Notes: generated by a model not told the origin, from the sequence alone. 6,595 nucleotides of DNA from Sphingomonadaceae bacterium (GCA_014380205.1 JACMKH010000044.1:1-6595), one strand, 5' to 3'. Counted from the stretch's first letter, positions 1 to 5,907 are shown. Translations and numbers: made by a program.

Positions 1-54
1 CGCGGCGAGCGCGAGCACCGCGGCAAGCGAACCTCCGAGGACGAGCCAGCTCAT
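1..54 (-). CDS. N-terminus of a membrane-anchored or exported protein (cut by window edge)
   Basis: Only the first 18 codons are inside the window, reading MSWLVLGGSLAAVLALAA. This is almost purely hydrophobic, as in a signal anchor or first transmembrane segment. The ATG (52-54) overlaps the TGA of the upstream DUF442 gene (51-53) in an ATGA arrangement, so translation is probably coupled and it is the third gene of the recQ operon. No strong Shine-Dalgarno is visible, which fits re-initiation. The family cannot be named from so little. Identity as a gene rests on the perfect stop/start overlap and the typical membrane N-terminus. Confidence 0.6.
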   Translation of the reverse strand, partial: MSWLVLGGSLAAVLALAA

Positions 55-494
55 CGCCCGTCGGCGGCGAAGGCGTCCAGGATCGCGCGGATCGGCGCGA
101 GATCGTAGCCCGCCGCCGCCGCCGCTTCGCTCAGCGCCTCGGGATCGGCGCCGGAGCGCGCCTCGGTCAACGCCCAGAGCAGCGTCGAGCGCGTCCCCGA
201 GCGGCAATAGGCGAGCGTCTTGCCCGCCGCGCCGTCGAGCGCCGCGCGCATCGCCTCGACCGGGGGCATCGCGAAACCCGCATGGGTCACCGGGATCGCG
301 ACATAGTCGAGCCCCGCCGCGCGCGCCGCCGCCTCGATCTCGGCCCCCTGCGGCTCGTCGGGCGCCTCGCCGTCGGGGCGGTTGTTGACGACCAAGGTGA
401 CGCCGAGCGCGGCTGCCTCGGCGATGTCGGCGGGGCCGATCTGGGGGGAGGCGTAGACGGTATCGCCAAGCTGGCGGAACGTGGCGGTGGTCAT
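51..494 (-). CDS. Rhodanese-like / DUF442 (TIGR01244-type) sulfurtransferase or phosphatase-like protein
   Basis: A complete 147-residue cytosolic protein. The active-site loop is C97-R-S-G-T-R102-S, a Cys-x4-Arg rhodanese-type loop. The N-terminal half has the VVNNRPDGE block (about residues 35-43) typical of the beta-lactamase-hydrolase-like, phosphatase-like family (DUF442, TIGR01244). Members are stand-alone or fused to a metallo-hydrolase/persulfide dioxygenase domain and are thought to act on sulfane sulfur, though phosphatase activity is also suggested by fold. Cys97 is the predicted nucleophile. Length matches the single-domain form and no membrane segment or signal peptide is seen. 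The ATG overlaps the recQ stop by 4 bp (492-494 against 491-493), and the stop overlaps the next ATG in the same way, so it is the middle gene of a coupled operon. The family is fairly sure; the substrate is unknown. Confidence 0.88.
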   Translation of the reverse strand: MTTATFRQLGDTVYASPQIGPADIAEAAALGVTLVVNNRPDGEAPDEPQGAEIEAAARAAGLDYVAIPVTHAGFAMPPVEAMRAALDGAAGKTLAYCRSGTRSTLLWALTEARSGADPEALSEAAAAAGYDLAPIRAILDAFAADGR

Positions 495-2269
495 TGTTGG
501 AAACGTCCGATCACTTCGAGGAACGCCTCTCCATACGCCGCGAGCTTGCGTTCGCCCACACCACCCAGGCGCGACAGCTCGGCGAGCGTGGCGGGCTTGG
601 CGGCGGCCATCTCGCGGAGCGTCGAATCGTGGAAGACGACATAGGGCGGGACCGCGGTGGCGATCGCAATCTCCTTGCGCTTCTCGCGTAGCGCCTCGAA
701 CAGCGGATCGCCGATCGGGTTGGCGACGCGTTCGCCGCGACGCTGGCGCTCGCGGCGGGGCGGCAGCACTAGCGACACGCTCTCCTCGCCCTTGAGGATC
801 GCGCGCGCGGCGGGGCCGAGCGCCAGGCCGCCGTGCTCGGTGGGGACGAGCGCCTCGCTGGTCTGCAAGAGGCGGGCGACGGGGCGGATCAGCGCGGCCT
901 CCTCCGCGTTGACAATGCCGAAGACGCTGAGGCGATCGTGGCGAAGATTGCGCACACGCTCGCTCTCATTCCCCGCGAGCACATCGAGCAGATGGCCGAC
1001 GCCGAAGCGTTGGCCGGTGCGGTAGACGGCGGACAAGAGCTTGCGCGCGGTCTCGGTCGCGTCGAGCGCGCTCGGCGGGGCGAGGCAGTTGTCGCAGTTG
1101 CCGCAGCTCTCGGGCGGATCCTCGTCGAAATGGCGGAGCAGGATCGCGCGGCGGCAGCCCGCCGATTCGACGAGCGCGCCGAGCGCGTTGAGCCGCGCGC
1201 GCTCTCCCTGGCGGCGCTCGGGCTCGACCTCGCGCTCGATCCGGTCGCGCGCGGTGGCGAAATCGCTCGCGCCCCAGAAGAGGCGCGCCTCGGCGGGGTC
1301 GCCGTCGCGGCCCGCGCGGCCGGTCTCCTGATAATAGGCCTCGATCGATTTGGGCAGCGCGGCGTGCGCGACGAAGCGGACGTCGGGTTTGTCGATCCCC
1401 ATGCCGAAGGCGATCGTGGCGCACATCACCATCTCCTCCGAGGCGACGAACGCTGCCTGGTTGGCGGCGCGCAGCTCGGGCGGGAGGCCTGCGTGATAGG
1501 CACGCGCGGGACGCCCGGTCGCGGCGATCGCCTCGGCGAGCGTCTCGGCCGAGGCCCGGCTGTGGGTGTAGACGATGCCCGGCCCGGGCTGCTCGCGGAC
1601 CAGCGCGAGCACCTGCTTCGTGCGGTGGCTGCGCGGCTCGACGATGTAGCGGATGTTGGGGCGGTCGAAACCCGCGACGATCATCCCCTCCTCGGGGATG
1701 CCGAGCTGGGCGAGGATGTCGGCGCGCGTGTCGCGGTCGGCGGTCGCGGTGAGCGCGAGCCGGGGGACGTCGGCGAAGCGATCGAGCAGCGGGAGCAGCA
1801 GCCGATAGTCGGGGCGGAAGTCATGGCCCCATTCGGAGACGCAATGCGCCTCGTCGATCGCGATCAGCGCCAGCGGCGTTTGGGTCAGCATCTCCTGGAA
1901 CGCCTCGCCCGAGGCGCGTTCGGGCGCGGCGTAGAGCAGGTCGAGCGCGCCCGCGCGGAAGCGTTCGATCGTCTCGGCGCGGTTGCTGTCGGCCGAGGTC
2001 AGGGTCGCCGCGCGGATGCCGACCGCCTCGGCCGCGCGCACCTGATCGTGCATCAGCGCGATCAGCGGCGAGATCACGAGCCCCGTCCCCGGCCGCGCGA
2101 GCGCGGGAATCTGATAGCACAGCGACTTGCCCGCGCCGGTGGGCATGATCGCGAGGCTGTGCTTCCCCGCCATCACGCGATCGATCACCGCGCGCTGGGT
2201 GTCGCGAAACTCGGCGAAGCCGAAGATGGCGTGGAGGATCGATTCGGGCGAGCGCATCTGCCCGAGCAT
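491..2269 (-). CDS. recQ: ATP-dependent DNA helicase RecQ
   Basis: A superfamily 2 3'-5' DNA helicase acting in recombination, fork repair and the RecF pathway. With the chosen start it has 592 residues, close to the roughly 610 of E. coli RecQ. Visible motifs: motif 0 around FRDTQ (21-25); Walker A PTGAGKS (43-49, Lys48); DEAH box 139-142 followed by the RecQ aromatic-rich loop to about 155; TAT motif III (174-176); motif VI QETGRAGRDG (314-323). The zinc site is Cys372, Cys389, Cys392 and Cys395, then a winged helix (about 400-500) and one HRDC domain (about 520-592). All catalytic residues are present. The frame stays open far upstream, but codons before 2269 lose the third-position GC bias (about 60% against above 90% in the gene), so the long form is rejected. 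ATG at 2257 is an equally possible start; neither has a clear ribosome binding site. Confidence 0.96.
   Translation of the reverse strand: MLGQMRSPESILHAIFGFAEFRDTQRAVIDRVMAGKHSLAIMPTGAGKSLCYQIPALARPGTGLVISPLIALMHDQVRAAEAVGIRAATLTSADSNRAETIERFRAGALDLLYAAPERASGEAFQEMLTQTPLALIAIDEAHCVSEWGHDFRPDYRLLLPLLDRFADVPRLALTATADRDTRADILAQLGIPEEGMIVAGFDRPNIRYIVEPRSHRTKQVLALVREQPGPGIVYTHSRASAETLAEAIAATGRPARAYHAGLPPELRAANQAAFVASEEMVMCATIAFGMGIDKPDVRFVAHAALPKSIEAYYQETGRAGRDGDPAEARLFWGASDFATARDRIEREVEPERRQGERARLNALGALVESAGCRRAILLRHFDEDPPESCGNCDNCLAPPSALDATETARKLLSAVYRTGQRFGVGHLLDVLAGNESERVRNLRHDRLSVFGIVNAEEAALIRPVARLLQTSEALVPTEHGGLALGPAARAILKGEESVSLVLPPRRERQRRGERVANPIGDPLFEALREKRKEIAIATAVPPYVVFHDSTLREMAAAKPATLAELSRLGGVGERKLAAYGEAFLEVIGRFQQ
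2255..2269 (-). other. Two candidate recQ start codons
   Basis: ATG at 2267-2269 gives MLGQMRSPES and ATG at 2255-2257 gives MRSPES. Both lie four residues or fewer before the usual RecQ N-terminus (ILHAIFGF). Neither is preceded by a good Shine-Dalgarno, so the sequence does not decide. The outer one is used in the CDS call. Confidence 0.5.
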
Positions 2270-2319
2270 AGGCGATTTGCGCGAACCGTCACGCGTCTGG
2301 GGGGCGTGCGGCGTGGGCC

Positions 2320-2335
2320 GAAGTTTACAAAGTTC
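2320..2335. promoter_or_regulatory. Imperfect palindrome in recQ leader (possible operator)
   Basis: The plus strand reads GAAGTTTACAAAGTTC. Twelve of 16 positions obey two-fold symmetry (GAA-x-TTT-xx-AAA-x-TTC). It is an AT-rich island in GC-rich DNA, 51-66 bp upstream of the recQ start, where an operator could act on a recQ-proximal promoter. No regulator can be named. Confidence 0.3.
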
Positions 2336-2364
2336 ATGGCTTGGAGCGAATTTCTTGCGATCCT

Positions 2365-2380
2365 GTCGGGCGCACCCGAC
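2365..2380. other. Perfect 6-bp hairpin in recQ leader
   Basis: GTCGGG-CGCA-CCCGAC forms a perfect GC-rich stem of six pairs with a four-base loop. On the minus strand it lies between the LexA-type box and recQ. No U-run follows on either strand, so it is not a standard intrinsic terminator. It would sit in the recQ 5' leader if transcription starts at the LexA-type box. Confidence 0.4.
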
Positions 2381-2445
2381 TCCCGATGGCGGGGATGAGA
2401 CCGTCCGAACGGCGAATGGCGACTCCATGGGCACGCCGCATATGG

Positions 2446-2460
2446 GAACATAAAAGGAAC
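2446..2460 (-). promoter_or_regulatory. LexA-type (SOS) box GTTC-N7-GTTC upstream of recQ
   Basis: The minus strand reads GTTC-CTTTTAT-GTTC, an exact match to the direct-repeat consensus GTTC-N7-GTTC bound by LexA in alphaproteobacteria. It lies in the gap between the radical SAM gene and recQ, 177 bp before the recQ ATG. No other minus-strand gene lies between them, and there is no plus-strand gene to the right. A weak -10-like TATGTT overlaps the second half-site. Repression of a recQ-operon promoter by LexA is therefore plausible. Binding is inferred; the distance to the start is longer than usual. Confidence 0.6.
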
Positions 2461-2484
2461 AAATAGGAAAGCGATCATTTCGCT
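2461..2484 (-). terminator. Weak intrinsic terminator after the radical SAM gene
   Basis: Just after the radical SAM stop, the minus strand has AGCGA-AATGA-TCGCT, a five-pair stem with a five-base loop, followed by the T-rich stretch TTCCTATTT. The short stem makes it a weak candidate. The position is right for ending the radical SAM transcript, and it abuts the LexA-type box that would start the next unit. Confidence 0.45.
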
Positions 2485-2490
2485 GGGGCG

Positions 2491-3603
2491 TCAGCGAACC
2501 GCGCCCTCCCCGCGATGCTCGGGCAGCAGAAAGAGCCGCATCCAAAGCTCCCAGACGTCGAGCCACATGCGGAAGTCGCGCGGCTGCTTCGAAAAGGTGC
2601 GCAGCCGGCTGAGCAGCGTGGCATAGCCTTGCAGATAGGCGCGGCATTCGCGGCAATCGATGTTGGGCGAGCAGCATTTGCCCGTGCTGATCGTGAGGTC
2701 GGCGTTGATGTGGCGGTGCGCGGGCGACACGCGATTGCCGCAGTCGATCGCGATGCCTTCGGCGTCGAGCCGGTAGAGCGGCTCGCCGCTCGTGATCCAG
2801 CGGTCATAGTCGAGCGAATACCAGATCGCGTCGGGGTGGCGCGACCGGGCCTCGGCGATCGCTTCGTGCGCGCGGAGCAGGTCCGCCGGAGTCAGGGCGA
2901 GATTGTCCTCGCTCGAGCTCGCATGGAAATAGTCGCTCTCGCTGGTCACCGAACCCGCGAGCCGCGCCTGATAGTCGTCGGTCGGCGAGAAATAGTTGAA
3001 GGTGATCGGGACGCCGTGATCGGCGCACATCCGGCTGACGGGAACGATCTGGTCGATGTTGCGGCGGCTGATCGTGTAGACCGCGATCGCGCGGTCGTCG
3101 CCCTGATAGTTGCGGAGCGCCTTGGGGCCGTTGTCGGCGCCGCGCAGCTCGCGGCTCGCCGCTTCGTCGCCCCACAGCGAGACGTGGATGCGATAGCGGA
3201 TGTCCTCGGGAATGCGCTTGATCCCGTTGGTGGCGATCATGCCCGTGCGCAGGTGCCGCGACGCCGCGCGGAGGATTCCGGGAACCAGCGACGGCTCGGC
3301 GCCCGCGAAATAGCCGAAATTGATGCCCCGCTCGGCCTCGGCGGCGAACAGCCGCTCCCATTCGGTGACGGTGCGCTTGCCCTGGAGCTTGGTGTAATTG
3401 ATGCCCGAAAAATAGAGGCAGCCTTCGCAGCTCAGGTTGCACGTGTCCGAAACGTCGTAGTTGCTCGAGACAATGGTCGGGAATTTGGCGCGAAGATCGC
3501 GCAGCCGCGCGAACAGCGCCGCGCGCTCGTCCGCGGGTTCGTCGGCCGGCGCCGGTCGCGCGTCGGGCCGCTCCGCCACGATCATGCCGGGCTCCGGCAA
3601 CAT
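2491..3603 (-). CDS. Radical SAM enzyme with C-terminal cysteine cluster, substrate unknown
   Basis: A 370-residue cytosolic protein. The radical SAM motif C55-NLS-C59-EG-C62 (CxxxCxxC) binds the catalytic [4Fe-4S] cluster and S-adenosylmethionine, and AGAEP (100-104) stands in for the usual GGEP SAM-binding motif. A second cysteine group (Cys288, Cys310/311, Cys317, Cys320) resembles a twitch/SPASM-like site for an auxiliary iron-sulfur cluster, which would fit peptide or complex-substrate modification. The N-terminal 40 residues are Pro/Ala/Glu-rich and probably flexible. An in-frame TTG at 3633 would add ten residues, but the run GAGGGGGGAG (3611-3620) is spaced 7 nt before ATG 3603, which decides the start. 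Both neighbours have separate functions and no precursor peptide or maturation partner is adjacent. I do not recognise a characterised homologue; enzyme class is sure, reaction is not. Confidence 0.9.
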   Translation of the reverse strand: MLPEPGMIVAERPDARPAPADEPADERAALFARLRDLRAKFPTIVSSNYDVSDTCNLSCEGCLYFSGINYTKLQGKRTVTEWERLFAAEAERGINFGYFAGAEPSLVPGILRAASRHLRTGMIATNGIKRIPEDIRYRIHVSLWGDEAASRELRGADNGPKALRNYQGDDRAIAVYTISRRNIDQIVPVSRMCADHGVPITFNYFSPTDDYQARLAGSVTSESDYFHASSSEDNLALTPADLLRAHEAIAEARSRHPDAIWYSLDYDRWITSGEPLYRLDAEGIAIDCGNRVSPAHRHINADLTISTGKCCSPNIDCRECRAYLQGYATLLSRLRTFSKQPRDFRMWLDVWELWMRLFLLPEHRGEGAVR

Positions 3604-3610
3604 CAAGATG

Positions 3611-3620
3611 CTCCCCCCTC
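3611..3620 (-). promoter_or_regulatory. Ribosome binding site setting the radical SAM start
   Basis: The minus strand reads GAGGGGGGAG, with GGAG ending 7 nt before ATG 3603. This purine run is the strongest Shine-Dalgarno on the minus strand here. It argues against the upstream in-frame TTG at 3633, since it would then lie inside the coding sequence. Confidence 0.7.
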
Positions 3621-3632
3621 GCCGTTCGAGCA

Positions 3633-3668
3633 AGCGGCCCTCATAGCCGTTTCGGCCGCTCTGGTAAA
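3633..3668 (-). promoter_or_regulatory. Candidate promoter with inverted repeat before the radical SAM gene
   Basis: On the minus strand, TTTACC (3663-3668) and TATGAG (3640-3645) are separated by 17 nt, each matching 4 of 6 consensus bases of a housekeeping promoter. The implied leader is about 30 nt and contains the ribosome binding site. The arms AGCGGCC (3654-3660) and GGCCGCT (3633-3639) form a perfect 7-bp inverted repeat with a 14-nt centre that covers the -10, so a repressor could bind there. The rest of the gap up to the exporter stop (3669-3730) shows nothing else clear. Confidence 0.35.
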
Positions 3669-3730
3669 CCGTTCATTGACTCAAGCGTTTGGAGGCGCTG
3701 GGAAAGTGCGCGCGCGTGTTCGCATTCGGG

Positions 3731-5560
3731 TCAGGTGCGTTCCCGGCCAGCCGTCACCGCCTCGCGCTCCTCGCGCTGGCGCGCCCACATCTCGGCGTAG
3801 AGACCGTCGCGCGCGAGCAGCGCCGCGTGGCCGCCGCGTTCCGCGATCCGCCCCGCCTCGAGCACGACGATCTCATCGGCGGCGACGATGGTGGAGAGAC
3901 GGTGGGCGATGACGAGTGTTGTGCGGTTGGTCGCGGCTTGGTCCAGCGTCGCCTGGATCGCGGCCTCGGTGCGGCTGTCGAGCGCGCTGGTCGCCTCGTC
4001 GAGGATCAGGATCGGCGGGTCCTTGAGCAGCGCCCGGGCGACGGCGACGCGCTGCTTCTCGCCGCCCGAGAGCTTGAGGCCGCGCTCGCCGACCCGGGTT
4101 TCATAGCCTTCCGGGAGGCTCGCGATGAAGGCGTCGATCGCGGCGCCCCTCGCGGCGGCGCTTATGTCGGCCTCGTCGGCGTCCTCGCGGCCATAGGCGA
4201 TGTTGTAGCCGATGGTGTCGTTGAACAGCACGGTGTCCTGCGGGACGATGCCGATCGCGGCGCGCAGGCTGGATTGCGCGACATGCGCGATATCCTGCCC
4301 GTCGATCAGGATGCGGCCCGCGCCGGGATCGTAGAAGCGGAACAGCAGGCGCGCGATGGTCGATTTGCCAGCGCCCGAGGGGCCGACGATCGCGACGCGC
4401 TTGCCGGCGGGGATCGTAAGTGAGAAATCGCGGAGGATCGGGCGCTCGGGATCATAGCCGAAATCGACATGGTCGAAGGCGATCGCGCCCTCGCGGACGA
4501 TCAGCGCGGGCGCGTCCTCGGCGTCGCGGATCTCCTGGGGGGTGTCGATCAGGCCGAACATCGCCTCCATGTCGATCAGCCCCTGCTGGATCGTACGGTA
4601 GACGGTGCCGAGGAAATCGAGCGGGCGGAAGAGCTGCATGAGCAGCGCGTTGACCAGCACGACATCGCCAACGGTGAACATGCCGCGGCTCCACCCCCAG
4701 ACGGTGTAGCCCATCGCGCCCGCCATCATCGCGTTGGTGATCAGCGCCTGGCCGACGTTGAGCGCGGCGAGGCTGTTCTCGCTGCGCACCGCCGCGCTGG
4801 CCCATTGCCCCACCGCCGCGCTGAAGCGCTCGGCCTCGCGCGCCTCGGCGGTGAAATATTTGACCGTCTCGAAATTGAGCAGCGAATCGACCGCGTGGCT
4901 GTAGGCGCTGGTGTCGAGCTCGACCATGTCGCGCCTGAGCCGCGTGCGCCAGCGCGTCATCGCCCAGGTGAACAGCACATAGGCCGCGATCACGCCCAGC
5001 GTCACCGCGACGAGGCCGAAGCCGAATTTGATCCAGAAGATCACGCACACCGCGGTGAGCTCGATCGCGGTCGGCGCGATGTTGAACAGCAGGAAATAGA
5101 GCATCGTGTCGATGCTCTTGGTGCCGCGCTCGATGATCTTGGTGACGCCGCCCGTCCTGCGCTCGAGATGGAAGCGCAGCGAGAGCGCGTGGAGGTGCGC
5201 GAAGACGTTCTCGGTGAGGCGGCGCGCGGCGGTCTGGCCGACCTTTTCGAAGATCACGTTGCGGAGGTTGTCGAACAGTACGCCGCCGAAGCGCGCGCCG
5301 GCATAGGCGACGACCAGCGCGATCGCGAGGCTCACCGCCGGATCGGCGATCCCGTCCATCGCGTCGACCACCGCCTTGTAGGCGAAGGGCATCGCGAGGA
5401 TGATCGCCTTGGCGCAGAGCACGAGCGCGAACGCGCCGATCACGCGCGCCTTGAGCCGCGGCTGGTCGGCGGGCCAGAGGAAGGGGAGGAAGCGGCGCAA
5501 CACCGCCAAGCCCGGCGCGGCCTGATCGATCGTCGATGCGGGGAGGGGGTCGGGCGGCAT
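3731..5560 (-). CDS. atm1: Atm1/ABCB7-type ABC exporter (glutathione or metal-thiol conjugates)
   Basis: A 609-residue inner-membrane half-transporter (membrane domain, then ATPase) that works as a homodimer. Residues about 35-335 hold six transmembrane helices. The block LLNFETVKYFTAE (227-239) is a hallmark of the Atm1/HMT1 family, which exports glutathione-related or metal-thiol compounds, supporting Fe-S homeostasis or metal tolerance. The ATPase is intact: Walker A GPSGAGKS (393-400), Q-loop Gln441, signature LSGGEKQ (497-503), Walker B ILILDE (517-522), D-loop SALD (525-528), switch His553. Length is one residue from Novosphingobium Atm1 as I remember it. Residues recalled as lining its glutathione pocket are present with an offset of one: Tyr194, Arg205, Arg209, Asn268, Gln271, Asp315, Gly318, Arg322. 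The ATG at 5558-5560 follows a weak GGCGGTGA. It is transcribed divergently from the small gene at 5680. Subfamily is confident; the native substrate is not. Confidence 0.95.
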   Translation of the reverse strand: MPPDPLPASTIDQAAPGLAVLRRFLPFLWPADQPRLKARVIGAFALVLCAKAIILAMPFAYKAVVDAMDGIADPAVSLAIALVVAYAGARFGGVLFDNLRNVIFEKVGQTAARRLTENVFAHLHALSLRFHLERRTGGVTKIIERGTKSIDTMLYFLLFNIAPTAIELTAVCVIFWIKFGFGLVAVTLGVIAAYVLFTWAMTRWRTRLRRDMVELDTSAYSHAVDSLLNFETVKYFTAEAREAERFSAAVGQWASAAVRSENSLAALNVGQALITNAMMAGAMGYTVWGWSRGMFTVGDVVLVNALLMQLFRPLDFLGTVYRTIQQGLIDMEAMFGLIDTPQEIRDAEDAPALIVREGAIAFDHVDFGYDPERPILRDFSLTIPAGKRVAIVGPSGAGKSTIARLLFRFYDPGAGRILIDGQDIAHVAQSSLRAAIGIVPQDTVLFNDTIGYNIAYGREDADEADISAAARGAAIDAFIASLPEGYETRVGERGLKLSGGEKQRVAVARALLKDPPILILDEATSALDSRTEAAIQATLDQAATNRTTLVIAHRLSTIVAADEIVVLEAGRIAERGGHAALLARDGLYAEMWARQREEREAVTAGRERT

Positions 5561-5594
5561 TCACCGCCAAGATAGGGGCTGGTCGGGCGCTCGC

Positions 5595-5606
5595 CAGAAA
5601 ATTCTG
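5595..5606. promoter_or_regulatory. Short palindrome CAGAA-N2-TTCTG in the divergent region
   Basis: CAGAAAATTCTG has perfect 5-bp arms around a two-base centre. On the minus strand its CAGAAT lies 16 nt after TTGTGA (5623-5628), which together could be a weak -10/-35 pair for the ABC exporter. It may therefore be an operator over that promoter. The regulator is unknown. Confidence 0.3.
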
Positions 5607-5611
5607 CCGCC

Positions 5612-5627
5612 TGTGTTGTCGATCACA
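5612..5627. promoter_or_regulatory. CRP-like palindrome between the divergent genes
   Basis: TGTGTTGTCGATCACA matches the CRP consensus TGTGA-N6-TCACA at 9 of 10 specified bases. It ends 3 bp before the EcfG-like -35 of the small gene. Its centre is roughly 43 bp before the expected transcript start, an activator-like position. It also overlaps a possible -35 (TTGTGA) for the ABC exporter on the other strand. A CRP/FNR-family regulator is inferred only. Confidence 0.4.
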
Positions 5628-5630
5628 AGG

Positions 5631-5656
5631 GGAACGATCCGCCCGGCTTAGATGTT
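5631..5656 (+). promoter_or_regulatory. EcfG-type general stress promoter
   Basis: GGAAC (5631-5635), 17 nt, then TGTT (5653-5656). The alphaproteobacterial EcfG consensus is GGAAC-N16/17-CGTT, so one base differs. The predicted start, near 5663, leaves a short leader with AAAGGGAG (5666-5672) just before the ATG at 5680, which is exactly the expected geometry. This places the small gene under the general stress sigma factor, by inference. Confidence 0.6.
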
Positions 5657-5679
5657 GGGCACTCAAAGGGAGACGAGTG

Positions 5680-5907
5680 ATGGGTCCGGCGTATTTCGTA
5701 CTTGCGATAATGGGTTGCGGCGACGGTTCGGCCGCGTGCCAGCTGGTCCGTGAGGAGGAGCGCGTCTATCGCAGCGAGGTCGAGTGCATCGCCGACACCG
5801 AGACGGCGCTGAGCAACGCGACCGACCTGTCGTTCCCCGAGATCATGGCCGACTGCCGCAGCATCTCGCCTGAGATGGCCGCGGCGCGGATGTCCACCGC
5901 TTCCTGA
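5680..5907 (+). CDS. Small cysteine-containing protein of unknown function, likely stress-induced
   Basis: A 75-residue protein starting MGPAYFVLAIMGCGDG. The ATG is chosen because AAGGGAG ends 7 nt before it and the EcfG-like promoter lies just upstream; the longer in-frame extension to 5536 would run antisense into the exporter start. It has four cysteines (13, 20, 36, 59), enough for two disulfides. The first 11 residues are hydrophobic but lack a positive n-region, so it is not a standard signal peptide or lipoprotein signal. Residues 24-60 are polar and acidic (REEERVYRSEVEC, SFPEIMADC). I do not recognise a named family. It is transcribed away from the exporter and converges on the minus-strand gene ending at 5923. 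That it is a gene is well supported; function is open. Confidence 0.75.
   Translation: MGPAYFVLAIMGCGDGSAACQLVREEERVYRSEVECIADTETALSNATDLSFPEIMADCRSISPEMAAARMSTAS

Noticed and set aside
2365..2380. Hairpin as intrinsic terminator of the radical SAM gene
   Set aside because: No U-run follows on the minus strand, and a better placed hairpin with a T-rich tail exists at 2461-2484.
833..2398. Long plus-strand open frame antisense to recQ
   Set aside because: It is rich in Arg/Ala/Gly/Glu with no domain, mirrors the RecQ codons, and runs past the gene into the leader. This is a normal by-product of high GC.
2337..2444. Possible 35-codon small gene right after the LexA-type box (ATG at 2444, minus strand)
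   Set aside because: No ribosome binding site, low third-position GC and no recognisable sequence; it looks like non-coding leader.
2270..2677. N-terminal extension of RecQ (longer start, including ATG at 2428)
   Set aside because: Third-position GC falls to about 60%, no RecQ-like sequence is present, the outermost part overlaps the radical SAM gene, and the LexA-type box lies inside it.
3604..3633. TTG start ten codons upstream for the radical SAM gene
   Set aside because: The strong ribosome binding site at 3611-3620 would be inside the coding region and is ideally spaced for ATG 3603.
2515..3912. Long plus-strand open frame antisense to the radical SAM gene and the exporter end
   Set aside because: It spans two real minus-strand genes and the gap between them, has no recognisable motif, and its composition is that of a GC shadow.
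5680..5720. Lipoprotein signal in the small protein (IMGC)
   Set aside because: No positively charged n-region, and only 11 residues precede the cysteine pair context; the lipobox fit is poor.
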